A stretch of DNA of 64,000 nucleotides, from positions 19,885,433 to 19,949,432 of the forward strand of contig CATQJL010000001.1 in assembly GCA_958299035.1 (NCBI GenBank), read 5' to 3'. The DNA is from Cylicocyclus nassatus (taxonomy: Eukaryota > Nematoda > Chromadorea > Rhabditida > Strongylidae). Each line of letters starts with the position of its first letter. Position 1 is the stretch's first letter. The notes under the pieces were generated by a model. It was given only the letters and a program-made list of their open reading frames with translations, did not search any database and had not been told where the DNA came from. A program made the translations under genes and the position numbers. This document shows, in pieces, positions 1-9,819 of this stretch.

Positions 1-96
1 TTGCTGTAGTAAAATTTAGGACCTTTAACGCTACCGAGATCCGATTGTGGCCGACCCCTATAGTCATTCATACAATCACTAATTACACTAACCGAC

Positions 97-1210
97 TCAG
101 ATAGTCACCGGGGCGGAAGGAACGCGAACTCGCTTTTTCTGCAAGAGTCGGCCAAATTCTGGAGCGTGGCCCAAACCTTCAACGAGCGATACTTCCTTCA
201 CTGTCGCATGACCTACCAGCGGGCAGCAATACAGGATTTTTTGCGAGCGCTGTTCAAATAGTTTCTTCAGCAAGCTCTCTAAATTCTTTGCGCTGGCGGT
301 CTGACTTTTGTTACGCAGTTTCGGGCGTAACAAGCAAAAGAACACTTTATATGGCAGAGATGTCGAGGTTCGTTACCCAAATATGAGGTACTTGCTATCA
401 ATGAAAGGTATCTACGGGCTGTGCGGTCCTTTACAAAAGACCGTGCGGTCCCAACAGTTTTGCAGTTCTCGCAAAAAGTCCGCGAAAATGCGGCCGCTGC
501 GTATCATCTAACAAGTCTTGAGAAGGTAGCGATTGTTCTATGAGCGTTCGTTCAAAAGTAGCCAACAGTCCTTTGAATATCTGTAACAAACTGCAAGAAA
601 TCAGCAAAACATTTTTACGGTCTCCGCTTGCCTCTTCGCATGGCCGCCAACCCCGATTTTCTGAGAAGACGCTGCCGTCGATTCATGCAGCGACCGACTC
701 CTTAAAGAATCGCCGGAGGCGGAAGTGCAATTTATAGGCAAGCAGGCACGGGAAAAAACCAATAGCTGATTTGCGGTCTGCTGCAGATGTTCAAAAAAGT
801 GTTGGCCACTTTTTAGACGAACTCTGGAATAAAGAGTGTTACTTTTGCTCGGCATGTGCACGAAAATGCGTTTGCAAAAGTCACAACTCTCGCTGAAGGT
901 TTGGCCAGCGTTTTGACGAGCTTTTGCAGAAAATTCTGTATTGCTGCCTGCTGGTAGAACATGTGAGGCTGAAGTGAAGTACCGCTCCCTAAATGTTTGG
1001 CCACGTCTCATTTGACAGAACGCTTACAGAAAAGCGCGAGTGCGTAGTCCGCTGCCCCGGCGAGTATGAGTCGAGGCCCTTGATTTTCTGTAGTGATTCA
1101 TCTTCCGCCTGCACTGCGGCGCTACGAATGTACGGCCTCAGTAATGATTTCAGAGTGGCGGCTCGTTTGCATTGAGCGTCAGAGAAGGAATTGCTGCACA
1201 AGACGTGCAC
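97..1210. repeat. Degenerate foldback of about 97-bp subrepeats
   Basis: A unit beginning near TTTGGCCA recurs on the plus strand at about 801, 901 and 994 (spacing roughly 94-100 bp) and again, inverted, between about 97 and 345. Units share a core in which a TTTTGACGAGC-type stretch is followed by an ATTGCTGCC-type stretch. The open frames here, up to 136 codons, are by-products of the repeated unit on both strands and resemble no protein family I know. The block is divergent, so limits are approximate. I see nothing in bases 1-96. Confidence 0.5.
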
Positions 1211-2291
1211 AAGAGCACTTACGTAAGCTACACTTCAACCCGAGTTTTTTTTACGCAAGTAATAAACAGCTGACCCGCTACCAATCCACAGACAACGATA
1301 TGAAACGATATGAAATCAAATTTAGTATGTAAAGTACAAGATTAGAGAAAATAAACTTGGAAAATTTTAGAGAAAAATTGTGACTAAAAGTTGCATGCTT
1401 CTTACAGAAAATCTCCTATTACTGTGAAGAGAAATAACTCTGCACGCGTAAATAATGGTATGACTCCAAGTTGGTGTGTATATATGCATTGGAAAATAAG
1501 AATGAAGTATAAACTTTCAGACTTTATACATGATCTGTTCTACTCCCATAATTTACTATATAGGAACTTTTTACTGCTAACACTTCTCCTCTCTGTTAGG
1601 GATCGAGATAACAGAGTACGGGTCAAAAGCCACGACTTTGTGACTTATGCTGCAACTTCTGTCAAGCAGTGCAAGAGTCAGCTCTTGTCAGCACCCTTTT
1701 GTCGCAATGCCACTTATGGCATCGGTCATGTATATGCCCCCCCTCCCCACTTTGCCTTCGCGCCTCTTTTACTGGATTTTGTGGGTCACAAAATTCGAAC
1801 GCGGCGTGCGCGGCAAAACGGCAACCGTAGCGGTGTGACTCCTGACCCGTAGCCGACTTAGTAACGACATTGGTTCTTGAGGAAGAAAGCGCGCCTCAAT
1901 TAAACAACTCGGCAGATGGCGCGATCAACTGAGAAATCGTAAAAACCAAAAGTGGCAAAGACGAATCTTTTTACTGGTGTGCCGCTGTCACCTTTGTACG
2001 GACCCTAGGCTGAACTTGTAATAAAATTCGATACAGGCGATTATGTCCTGCTATACTTATCTAAGCAAAGTTTATGTGCTGTTTGAAAGATTCCATAAAT
2101 GTCAAGTTCCTGAGTAGAATGATGTTTAGATAAGATTCGGCGTTTTGTATTGTTTGTTAAAAAAACCACTACCATAAGGAGTTATATCGGCACAAGTTCT
2201 GCTCAGTAAAAGAGAGCAGATCCAAAGATTTTATGTCCCCACTGTTCTGAATTTTATTGAGTCTAGGATTTGCAAATAAGAGATAGTCGAC
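1211..2291. other. Unassigned AT-rich stretch
   Basis: No gene or repeat can be supported. A 153-codon plus-strand frame runs from 1391 to 1852, and a TTAG-ending acceptor-like site lies within it near 1600, but the composition is uneven and no motif is visible. The segment around 1840-1960 is more GC-rich and could be decayed retroelement sequence. I leave it uncalled. Confidence 0.2.
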
Positions 2292-2353
2292 AGTGTCGAA
2301 TATTGTTGTGCCGAACAGGTTGTTAGGTGGTCCTTTTATTGTCAGTACTCTTC

Positions 2354-2391
2354 GGCCTTACGTTTCGACGCTTTCGTCTTCATCAGAGGCC
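2354..2391 (-). ncRNA. Hammerhead ribozyme core, left arm
   Basis: Read on the minus strand this is the exact counterpart of the right-arm motif: GGCCT, then CTGATGA, a GACG/CGTC stem II with AAAG loop, GAAA, then CGTA and AGGCC. Stem I is GGCCU against AGGCC. Stem III is minimal (C-G next to A-U), as in the short hammerheads of Penelope-like elements, which are thought to work best as dimers. Confidence 0.6.
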
Positions 2392-2755
2392 TGGAATGGT
2401 TCAAAGCTTCATCCGTAACTCCAGCCCATCAAACGTCTCTACCAGCCCTTGCCAGTTTTCGGCGCTTCCCCCAATCTAGTGCTATAAGAATTGTGATGGC
2501 AAAAGACATACCAGGGAACCACCGCTTCGTTAGATGTCCGTGCCGGATGTAGATGTTCGCGACGGACGACTGAGCTATACTGAGGGATGTATATCATCCA
2601 TAGGGCACGGCCATCTAACGAAGCGGTGGTTCCCTGGTATGTCTTTTGCCATCGCAATTCTTATAGCACTAAATTGGGGGAAGCGCCGAAAATGGCAAGG
2701 GCTGGTAGAGACGTTTGATGGGCTGGAGTTACGGATGAGGCTTTGAACCATTCCA

Positions 2756-2793
2756 GGCCTCTGATGAAGACGAAAGCGTCGAAACGTAAGGCC
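2756..2793 (+). ncRNA. Hammerhead ribozyme core, right arm
   Basis: CTGATGA lies at 2761-2767, stem II GACG/CGTC with an AAAG tetraloop at 2769-2780, and GAAA at 2781-2784. The cleavage triplet would be GTA at 2786-2788. Stem I is formed by GGCCT (2756-2760) and AGGCC (2789-2793), five perfect pairs. All invariant core bases of the family are present. Stem III has at most two pairs and no loop, so efficient cleavage as a monomer is doubtful. Confidence 0.65.
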
Positions 2794-3227
2794 GAAGAGT
2801 ACTGACAATAAAAGGACCACCTAACAACCTGTTCGGCACAACAATATTCGACACTTACAATCATGCTCAGGTTTAATGACTACGGAACATGGAAATTATC
2901 AAATAGTCGACATTTTATTATCTCGCTTTACCGCTTCTATCTGTGCGATATAGGCGTAAGGTAAAAAAGCCATCCAGGGTTTGCTGAAGCTCATGTTCTT
3001 ATTAATTCACTTTCATCTCCTATCTTGCCAATATGCGCAAAAGAGTCTGGATGTATCAAAGTGCTGCAAACTTGCATGAATATCACGAAACTGTGATTTA
3101 AAAAAAGTTGAAGGGATTTCCGGGTTGAACTGCCAGACAAGTCTCATGTCCGTCGAAGTCTGTCATGATTTTTTGAACTCGTTATTTGCTTGATAGATTA
3201 TATGCTGTACAATTAAATTTTTTTCAG

Positions 3228-3989
3228 CATAATGTTCATCTTTACACTCTTTGTCATAGCGCTTTTGGGGTGTGGTCTTGAAGGAAAGAGCGAGAATAGA
3301 GAAGTTCCCAAAACTGCACTTCATTCAGCTCTTGAAAGTCTAATATCGAGCGATGGTGTAGACTTGACCAATGTAAGTGGACTTTTTCTTCTTGAAGATT
3401 CCTTTATTGATCCACTTTTCAGAGAGTAGGACAGTGTGTCATGAAATGTATTCTCAATCAGCAGCAAGACCCATGCGGAGAAGAGCGCAAACAAAAAAGA
3501 AAAAAGGAACAACCCACTCTTGGTAAACATGTGGGAAAGGAAAAGATAGACTGATGAATAAAAATCTGCTTTCGGTATCCGGAAACTTGACTCCATTTTA
3601 TGTTTCTCTCGGATAAAGTGTTGTTGTCTTCGACTATGATCTCTAGGTACAAAGCTAACATTTCGGCATATTCGACCTGTAACAAGACTTTATGCAATCA
3701 AATTGCTCTTCTTCATTTACCATTGTGTCTGGTGCAAAACATGATTTCTAGATTGAGTCAAATGTGGAATGCTAGACCTAGAGGTTATACAGTTCTCGAT
3801 CAAGTTGTGTCTGAGATAAGAGTGAAAAATGACATACCGTGACCAAGTTTTAGGCTCTCGCTCAAAATCATTCTGCTGCGACTCCTTGCTGATGGCGAAA
3901 AGATCATTGCACAGATCATTGATACTTTGTCTCAAAGACCTAAAGAGCTTCTTTTCCTTATGTCAAGCAAAAGTGGACACACTTCTTAG
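3228..3989 (+). CDS. Small secreted cysteine-containing protein, multi-exon
   Basis: Seen: a TTTTTTTCAG acceptor ends at 3227, four bases before ATG at 3232, the usual spacing for a trans-spliced nematode 5' end. The first 18 residues are a clear signal peptide (start MFIFTLF). Exon 1 ends at 3372 with an AAT/GTAAGT donor, intron 1 is 50 nt, and a TTTTCAG acceptor at 3422 opens exon 2 in frame, with C-x3-C-x8-C and a lysine/arginine-rich tail. Exon 2 can stop near 3555 or splice from 3523 to about 3619, where a frame with C-x4-C-x10-C follows. A last exon may run from 3854 to a stop at 3987 or 4012. Exons 1-2 are well supported, the rest is inference. I recognise no family; an excreted peptide is plausible. 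Confidence 0.6.
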
Positions 3990-4665
3990 CAATACTGCTT
4001 TATGTCATAGTTGAATAAGGAAAGCACAATGTTTGCAAACACATAATCCAACGTTATTCTCACTCCGGTGAGTTTACTATAAATTGCTGCAAGGCCAGTT
4101 TAAGCCGACATAGGCTTAAATAAACATCGTAAGGTGCCAGTCATTGACAGAAATTTTGAAGCTTTCTTCAAGACAAGGTTAACATAGGTGTAGGACAGTG
4201 CTTCGAAATCACGCGGTCATTGCTTCAACCACAACCTTCTCCATTACATGATTGGTAGCATAAACCTGTGCTTGTTGCTTGTTGCTAATTGGTTTTAGAC
4301 CTCATTTCTTTATGGGGATCGTGGCACTCAAAGGACCACACTTATGAGTCATAGCAGATCTAAAGCGTACTAGCTTCTAAAAGAAAAATCTTTAACAATG
4401 GTTTTCTCCAGAGTAGCAAACTATGGATTGAAATGGTGCGGGCGAAATGGAAATCATATGCAAGAAAAAGAAGAACGCAGACATCACTCTGACACTGGAA
4501 ATCGCTGTAAAATATGACAACCAGCTGGCGTTGCTGGCTCAGCTCGGCCCTATCATTGCATTATTATAGAAATCATTATGCCCTATATCTGCACAGCGCT
4601 CTCCTGTTCCGGTCTCACCACTAGTGTATGTACCCGCTTTACTTTCACATTGTTTTCGTAGTATG
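3990..4665. other. Unassigned intergenic stretch
   Basis: AT-rich sequence without an open frame, repeat copy or splice-bounded exon that I can support. Confidence 0.3.
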
Positions 4666-4890
4666 CCTACTCAGTCACAGTTTTGTGCCAACTTCCAGCC
4701 TCCCACCTCAAGCTTTTTGAGATTCGATAAGTTGCAACTAATATTTCGTAATCAGCATGCTCATTTAAGTCCTCTGTCAACTTCCAGGACCGTAGCTCCT
4801 ACAAACAATTGACGAAATCGATAAAGGTAATCGATATTCAATGAATAATGGAGTTTGCAAAAAAATTGATAAAATCGATAACGCTTCATT
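4666..4890 (+). repeat. Fragment of the CGATAAAATCGAT dispersed repeat
   Basis: Contains two diverged units of the family seen at 38.8-40.7, 42.4-44.2, 50.8-51.3, 60.0-60.4 and 61.2-61.5 kb. Diagnostic pieces are GTAATCAGCATGCTC, a TGTCAACTTCCAG block and AATCGATAAA-type runs. Both ends of the family are missing. Confidence 0.55.
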
Positions 4891-5933
4891 TGTGTTGATG
4901 TAACTATAAATAGATTAAGCCCATCTCAATGATTTCCACGACCACTCCGGATATTGGAAAAAGAGTAATACGATAGTATCCCACTTACACTTCTCGCATT
5001 CCTCCCACAGACTTTGTCAAGAATGTGTTAACCAACTTCTGCAGAAACCTCTTCTTATTACGACACAAGTGATTTAGAAACAAGGTTGTGTACGTCACGC
5101 AGCCACCGTATGGAAATCCTACTTTGTTCCTAATTAGCTTGCGGAATGGGCACCGAATCTGATGTCATATTGTCCTTGGCTCTGTAAATTAGCCACCTAC
5201 TCACCATTCAGCATAGCGATTACTGGTTTGATGACGCTCCAGCAATTACATGCTGCACGCTTTTTGAATTAGATGACCGTCTTCAAATTATGGTCGGCCC
5301 TTATCGCAAATTTACATCCGTATTTGTTTTCTCGCTTGCTTTCTCTACGATCTGGCCAATCTTGGGCGGCGTTGACGAAAACCAGGTGAAGAAGTCGCAA
5401 CCAATTCTACAGCCCTAACCATAACGATACGAAGCCTTAGATTCCTCTAGCAAAAATTAAATGTCAACGTGATTGATCCACACAAGCAGCACACCATTAT
5501 ATGCAGCGTAGAACGCTGATTCCACATCGGTGTCGCATTTCTAAACGCCTTAATGGAGGATTTGTGAGCAGTTTTATTGCTAAGGAATTGTACATGTAAT
5601 TTCGAAATCTAACACACGTGTCTCTTTTAGCACACCTTAGCTTAGTAGGTTATCCAAAAAACAAACCCCTTTCTAAATAAATTAAGCTGTTTTGCCTTTC
5701 AGTAGACTTAAAGGCAGTGACTTGGCAAATTCGCGCCCTGGGGGATATTGCTGTGGTGGGTTCCTTGTCATCGCACTGATCTCCAGGCGCAGTCCGGCTG
5801 GTTAATGTTCCCCTTGAGCCGAGAAAATAGCCCTTGAATCGGCGCGCGCAACCCAATCGGCGCGCGCTCGGACGACTTCGCTTATCGTTCGGCGCGGGAC
5901 CTCACGACTGCTCAACCGCAATTTGCATGCTAT
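4891..5933. other. Unassigned, with GC-rich end near the BEL element
   Basis: Nothing codable up to about 5640. From about 5700 to 5930 the base composition rises sharply in GC and contains a short direct duplication of AATCGGCGCGCG. This may be decayed retroelement sequence adjoining the LTR that starts at 5934, but no domain is recognisable. Confidence 0.3.
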
Positions 5934-6226
5934 CTGTGCCGATGTAATCGGCACCTCTTTCTGTAGCCTAATTCTTATGCCAGATTGCCGTAAAGGTCAT
6001 GCCATAAGCATGACCTGCTGTGATATGAGTGCGTTGATTGCCCAGATGCATGCCAAGTTACTTTGCTCCGCCTGTTATCGTTAGCATTCTACCACAGTCC
6101 CAATGCGGACAAGTCGTCTGACTCAACATATCTGTTGGGCTAGTGTACTGTGCACACCAACAGATACCTCCACAGAGGCGAGAACTACGCCTAAGGCTAC
6201 GTCAACGTACGTCATCCTAATATTTC
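5934..6226 (+). repeat. 5' LTR of the BEL-like element
   Basis: Begins TGTGCCGATGTAATCGGCAC, itself an inverted repeat. It contains a second small hairpin, GTCATGCCATAAGCATGAC. The first 187 bp is repeated inverted at 7487-7672 with only a few differences. The right edge is inferred from the primer-binding site. No TATA box is evident. Confidence 0.6.
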
Positions 6227-6238
6227 TGGTGCATCGGC
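6227..6238 (+). other. Primer-binding site for tRNA-Gly
   Basis: TGGTGCATCGGC is exactly complementary to the 12-nt 3' end of tRNA-Gly (GCCGATGCACCA, CCA included). It sits directly after the LTR, where minus-strand DNA synthesis would be primed. The match is to the family sequence as I know it. Confidence 0.7.
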
Positions 6239-6255
6239 TAAACAAGACCGATACC

Positions 6256-6927
6256 ATGCTCCGCTTCCAAGGACAAGACAGAGGCCACAATGGAGCAATT
6301 CCGACCTTGTATCATCACAGGGAGGATGTGAAGATACACGCCAAAAGACTCGCGGAACTATTACGAAAGTACGCGGGCTATGGTGAGAAAATATTATTTC
6401 CAGACGATATACAGGAGCGACAAGAAATATGCGTCGACAAATTGTACGCACTACCAAAGTGCATTTTCGACATCCTCCTGGGCTTACACTTGATGCGGTC
6501 GAAAACCGACGTGCTAAAGGGGCTGCGTATAAGCGAGTACAAGATCAAGAAGCTAGTGGCAGAAGATTGGGATTTGCTCGACAAAGAGATAAGTCAAATC
6601 ACTAATGATACCCAAATGTTTATTTACACACTGGAAGAATGTGAATCAGAGCTAAAAATAGAACTGTCCAGATTGGAACGTGAAAAATCGTTCAATGCAC
6701 TGCAAAAAACCAACGGAAACGAGCAAACCTTTTTGGAACCAGCAACCGAAGAAGATAATTACAACGTGCCCTTATCCGCTAAGGAGTTCTCTGCCACAGA
6801 TGGCTCATCTGCTCACGACGAAACAGAACAGAAATCTGCTAGATCGGATATCCCAATTATCGATGTAGATGGCTTTAGCTGTGTGCAATTGAAGCAAAAG
6901 AATCACAGGAAACCGAGGTGCAGTTAG
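6256..6927 (+). CDS. Gag-like protein of the BEL-like element
   Basis: From ATG at 6256 the frame encodes 223 residues. The first part is rich in charged, helix-forming sequence with alternating Lys/Glu and Leu. Residues about 110-160 could form a coiled coil, and the tail is acidic and Ser/Thr-rich. There is no zinc knuckle. Position directly after the LTR and primer-binding site gives the gag assignment, since the sequence itself has no diagnostic motif. An overlapping frame (next entry) continues from about 6880, so the stop at 6925 probably marks a frameshift rather than the natural end. Confidence 0.6.
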   Translation: MLRFQGQDRGHNGAIPTLYHHREDVKIHAKRLAELLRKYAGYGEKILFPDDIQERQEICVDKLYALPKCIFDILLGLHLMRSKTDVLKGLRISEYKIKKLVAEDWDLLDKEISQITNDTQMFIYTLEECESELKIELSRLEREKSFNALQKTNGNEQTFLEPATEEDNYNVPLSAKEFSATDGSSAHDETEQKSARSDIPIIDVDGFSCVQLKQKNHRKPRCS

Positions 6928-7380
6928 TCAATAGCAACGATGACCAATCCACGAACACAACCTTCCTCGTCCACGCTGTGGCATCTCTGCAGGCCATGGC
7001 ACTTCCAGTAACAGGAGAAGCAAAGACAGTCGTCTTCAATGATGAGCGAACTCCCGTTTTATTCTCATATAAGGCTATTGTGCACATTGACAATATCTCT
7101 GAGCGCAAGTCTTTATCACTCTATCGTGATGAATGTACTAATCACAAAACTTCATTTTCATTCAATTTCATCGCCTGCTTATTCCAACGATCTGCCTTTT
7201 GTCGTCGCCACGTCCGCTCATATTTCGCGGATCTCAAGACAATTCGAGCTGTACGCGCCACTCACCAACGACCACTGCTCTATCCAGACAAAAAGAAGAA
7301 AGTACGAAATGGAGTAGATTATTTGATGTGTTTCTATCATGTCTTCTTCTTCCCTCCTCTTCTGCTTCATAGATGGCCGG
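6885..7380 (+). pseudogene. Protease-region remnant of the BEL-like element
   Basis: A +1 frame overlapping the end of gag shows about 60 residues in the style of the region just before the BEL/Pao protease: a VHAVASLQAMALP-type stretch, then TVVF and a run where the catalytic Asp would be expected but LFSYKA is read. Downstream the frame degenerates. No intact D-T/S-G is present, so the protease is dead or missing. The second LTR copy begins a few bases later. Confidence 0.45.
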
Positions 7381-7386
7381 CCGCAG

Positions 7387-7672
7387 CGTGCCGATGTAAT
7401 CGGCACCTTTCTCTGTACCCTAATTCTTATGCTGCCAAGGTCATGCCATAAGCATGACCTGCTGTGATATGAGTGTGTTGATTGCCCTCAGACGACTTGT
7501 CCGCATTGGGACTGTGGTAGAATGCTAACGATAACAGGCGGAGCAAAGTCTTGGCATGCATCTGGGCAATCAACACACTCATATCACAGCAGGTCATGCT
7601 TATGGCATGACCTTTACGGCAATCTGGCATAAGAATTAGGCTACAGAGAGAGGTGCCGATTACATCGGCACA
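7387..7672. repeat. Two partial LTRs, tail to tail
   Basis: 7387-7486 is a direct copy of LTR bases 1 to about 100. 7487-7672 is an inverted copy of LTR bases 1-187, ending GTGCCGATTACATCGGCACACA-like. The junction at 7486/7487 joins LTR base 100 to LTR base 187 in opposite orientation. This could come from insertion of a second, inverted element followed by deletion, or from palindrome formation at a break. Confidence 0.6.
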
Positions 7673-7679
7673 CAAACCA

Positions 7680-7866
7680 AAAATTACAAGCAGCAGGGTG
7701 TTCGTGCCAGGGCCTCCCAACTTTCCATTGAAATTCTCGTCCGAGCTGGCTTTTGGAAATTGGTTATAGTCCCCGAAAAAGGTCTTTTCACCCGTTTTAA
7801 AGCCCAAATTCAAAGTCGACGTGTCGAAAAGGTCCAAAACATGCAAAAAGATGGAAATGTAAAATC
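7680..7866 (-). repeat. Partial inverted copy of the 30.05-kb TTAA foldback
   Basis: Matches 30060-30245 on the opposite strand. Shared pieces include the CATGCAAAAAGATGGAAAT block, the TTTTGGAAATTG block and GTGCCAGGGCCTCCC. Neither terminus is preserved, so this is a fragment of a longer member. 7867-8038 holds nothing I can name. Confidence 0.6.
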
Positions 7867-8038
7867 AAACATGCGGTGGTTCGATTTTGCAAAACCTACA
7901 AAATCAAACCCCGCAAATCTGCGACCTGAAGTTTTTCGCTTACCTGGAGTAATTCGATCCGCTGATTCTAAAAATCCAAATTAGAGAGCTCAAAAATGGC
8001 TAAAAGCCGCATTTTCAAAGACCTCTCATTTTGAATTC

Positions 8039-8435
8039 AGTAAACGTAGCGCGGTGGAAGCGGCTTACTCAACGGTAGAGACACGGTGGTATAGCATCAT
8101 TTATTATAACGACCAGCACTACTGTAACAGATAATGATTTATTGGCACGAAAACATGAATGAATCTCAGAGATCTGATAAAGTCGAACAGGGAAGGCAGG
8201 TGGTTCGGCTGAAGGCGGCATCAGCCGCTTGGTAGCTGACAGCAGCGGCTTGGGACTGGGATTCCCTCTTATGATCACCAATGTGGCTTATGAATCATGC
8301 TGCAGAATGCGTGTCATCCTCATATCTGCAACAATTGATCTTATTCACATAACACACTTATCCTTTATCTGTGTCTTAAATCTTGTTCTCACAACACAGC
8401 TTTATCGTTTGCATTCCTATGCACATACGCTTACA
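8039..8435 (+). repeat. SINE-like unit, copy 1
   Basis: A 397-bp unit nearly identical to 17021-17416, same orientation, starting AGTAAACGTAGCGCGGTGG and ending CGCTTACA. The first 65 bases look tRNA-like (TAGCGCGGTGG as a weak A box, then ACGGTAGAGACACGGTGG), but no good B box is present. It directly abuts the RNase H end of the Gypsy remnant and may have truncated it. A tRNA-derived SINE is one reading; a MITE with worn ends is another. Confidence 0.5.
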
Positions 8436-8494
8436 CCTCCCCCATTTACCCACAAGTCCGCCCCCGGACTTAGGTTGGGATTCGTACTGAACTT

Positions 8495-9470
8495 TAGCAG
8501 GATAGAAGAAAAAGGGAATCAGATAAAGCGTTGCTGAAATGACCTATCGCTACCAAGGATTTGTCGTCGTGATGGGCTTGTTGAAGCAAAGCTGCTCCTA
8601 CCGCCGTTTGGCACCTTCGGTATGTAGGATAAAATCCTTATCTTGGTGGAAAAGACAGGCACGATTCAGCTGTTAACTTGTCGCGCAATTCCTGAAAGGC
8701 TTCCTGCTGTCGGCTAGTCCAGACAAACTTGACTTTACCCTTGGTAAGTTCATATAGAGGAGCTGCTATTTCCGCGAAATTCTGGATGAACTTCCGGAAA
8801 AAGTTAGCCATACCTATGAACCTTTTGACCTTTGGGTGTAGAGGGGACCGGTAGGTTTTTGAGGGCCTGAAGATTTCTATCAGATGGGTAGTAGTTGCCT
8901 TCTGAAACCTCATGCCCTAGAAAGGTCACAGCGCGGGCTATATGGACTAGTTTTTTGCCTGATATTTTGATGTTACAATCACGACAACGAAGCAGGACTT
9001 TGCGCAAGAGTTAAGGTGGCTAGGGAAATCTTTGTTGAATACGACAATATCGTTGAGGTACGCGAGGCAGTTTTCTTCTAGGCCGGCCAGTATGCGCGAC
9101 GTCGCGCGGGAAAAGTAGGCTTCAGCATTTTTGAGGCCGAAGGGTAGGTAGACAAATTGGTAGACGCCGCGGTGCGTCGCCCAGCCGCACTTGGTTTGGC
9201 TTTCCGGGGATAGGAGATTGCATGTAACCTGAGGCGAGGTCCAGAGATGTGTAGAGTTTATGCCCCGCACCTTCTGTAAAATGTTTTCGATTCGCGGGGG
9301 CGGGTGGAACCGTGATCTCATTCAAGGGTCGAAAGTCTAGGCAAACACGAAGCGAGCTATCCCGTTTTCTGATTAGAACCGTATTATGAACCCATGGTGT
9401 GTATTCCTTTATCCGACCCGCTTCTAACAGTTTGTTTATAGGGGCGTCTAGTTCCTTTTAGAACTAGACG
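8495..9470 (-). pseudogene. Ty3/Gypsy reverse transcriptase and RNase H remnant
   Basis: On the minus strand the order is RT fingers (VLIRK-x-DSSLRVCLDFRPLN near 9400), palm (a YLPFGL motif and, near 9050, AYLND where the family has a double Asp), thumb/connection (KRFIGMANFFRKFI near 8800), then an RNase H start (TAVGAALLQ and LVAIGHFSNAL near 8560). The motif forms are Ty3/Gypsy, not BEL. One catalytic Asp of the YxDD box is changed to Asn, and at least two frameshifts separate the segments, so the protein is inactive. Integrase is missing; a SINE-like unit begins 60 bp beyond the RNase H end. Confidence 0.8.
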
Positions 9471-9566
9471 GGAATCGTGGGTCGGAACCTGTGAGGAGGA
9501 GCTCAGTGGTGGCTTTGATGTGGATTACGTCGGTGTCATAGGAGCCTAAATCGTAAGAATCGTGCG

Positions 9567-9614
9567 AAATACGATCATAAAATTCGCGAAATAGCAAATT
9601 TTACGATCGTATTT
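9567..9614. repeat. Short hairpin inside the pol linker
   Basis: Arms AAATACGATCATAAAATT (9567-9584) and AATTTTACGATCGTATTT (9597-9614) pair with one mismatch around a 12-bp loop. It lies between protease and RT of the Gypsy remnant and may be a tiny foldback insertion. Confidence 0.5.
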
Positions 9615-9819
9615 CCTTTTCAAATGCTGAGATATCGGGCTCTACTAAGGTCTATTGCGAAGTGGTCGTCTGCTACTTGGTGTGCGTTGAGGCTGGGGAC
9701 CAAGTTCGGGTGGAGAGCGGACAGGATCATGCTGAAAGCGCGATGGCTCAAGCAGAGCGCCCTGATCCTCTACTAAATGCAAGCGGTGGCCAGTTTTTGA
9801 TTTTTATAGAGGATACATA

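Larger units (their letters stand above)
2292..2855. mobile_element. Head-to-head palindrome with hammerhead cores, Penelope-like
   Basis: Two arms, 2292-2536 and 2612-2855, are almost perfect inverted copies around a centre of about 75 bp. Each arm holds a hammerhead-ribozyme core (separate entries). Established knowledge: Penelope-like retroelements carry short type-I hammerheads in their terminal pseudo-LTRs, often in inverted or tandem arrangement. Inference: this is a solitary inverted pseudo-LTR pair. No reverse transcriptase or GIY-YIG endonuclease of that class is seen in the window, so the assignment rests on the ribozyme and the architecture. The arms look nearly identical, suggesting a recent origin or gene conversion. 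Confidence 0.6.
5934..7672 (+). mobile_element. Truncated BEL/Pao-like LTR retroelement
   Basis: A 5' LTR of about 290 bp starts with a hairpin-forming TGTGCCGATG...ATCGGCAC and is followed by a primer-binding site at 6227-6238, a gag-like frame and a protease-like remnant. At 7387-7486 the first 100 bp of the LTR recurs directly, and at 7487-7672 the first 187 bp recurs inverted. The element therefore ends in two partial LTRs facing each other. RT, RNase H and integrase are absent. Assignment to BEL/Pao rests on the tRNA-Gly primer site and the gag/protease style; no RT is left to confirm it. Confidence 0.65.

Noticed and set aside
601..1011. 136-codon minus-strand frame
   Set aside because: Lies wholly in a degenerate tandem/inverted repeat; similar frames appear on both strands as repeat by-products.
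1391..1852. 153-codon plus-strand frame as a gene
   Set aside because: Uneven composition, no motif, and a possible acceptor in the middle; long only by chance as far as I can tell.
2292..2855. Rho-independent-style terminator or attenuator
   Set aside because: The arms are far too long, and the sequence is eukaryotic; the hammerhead core explains the conserved part better.
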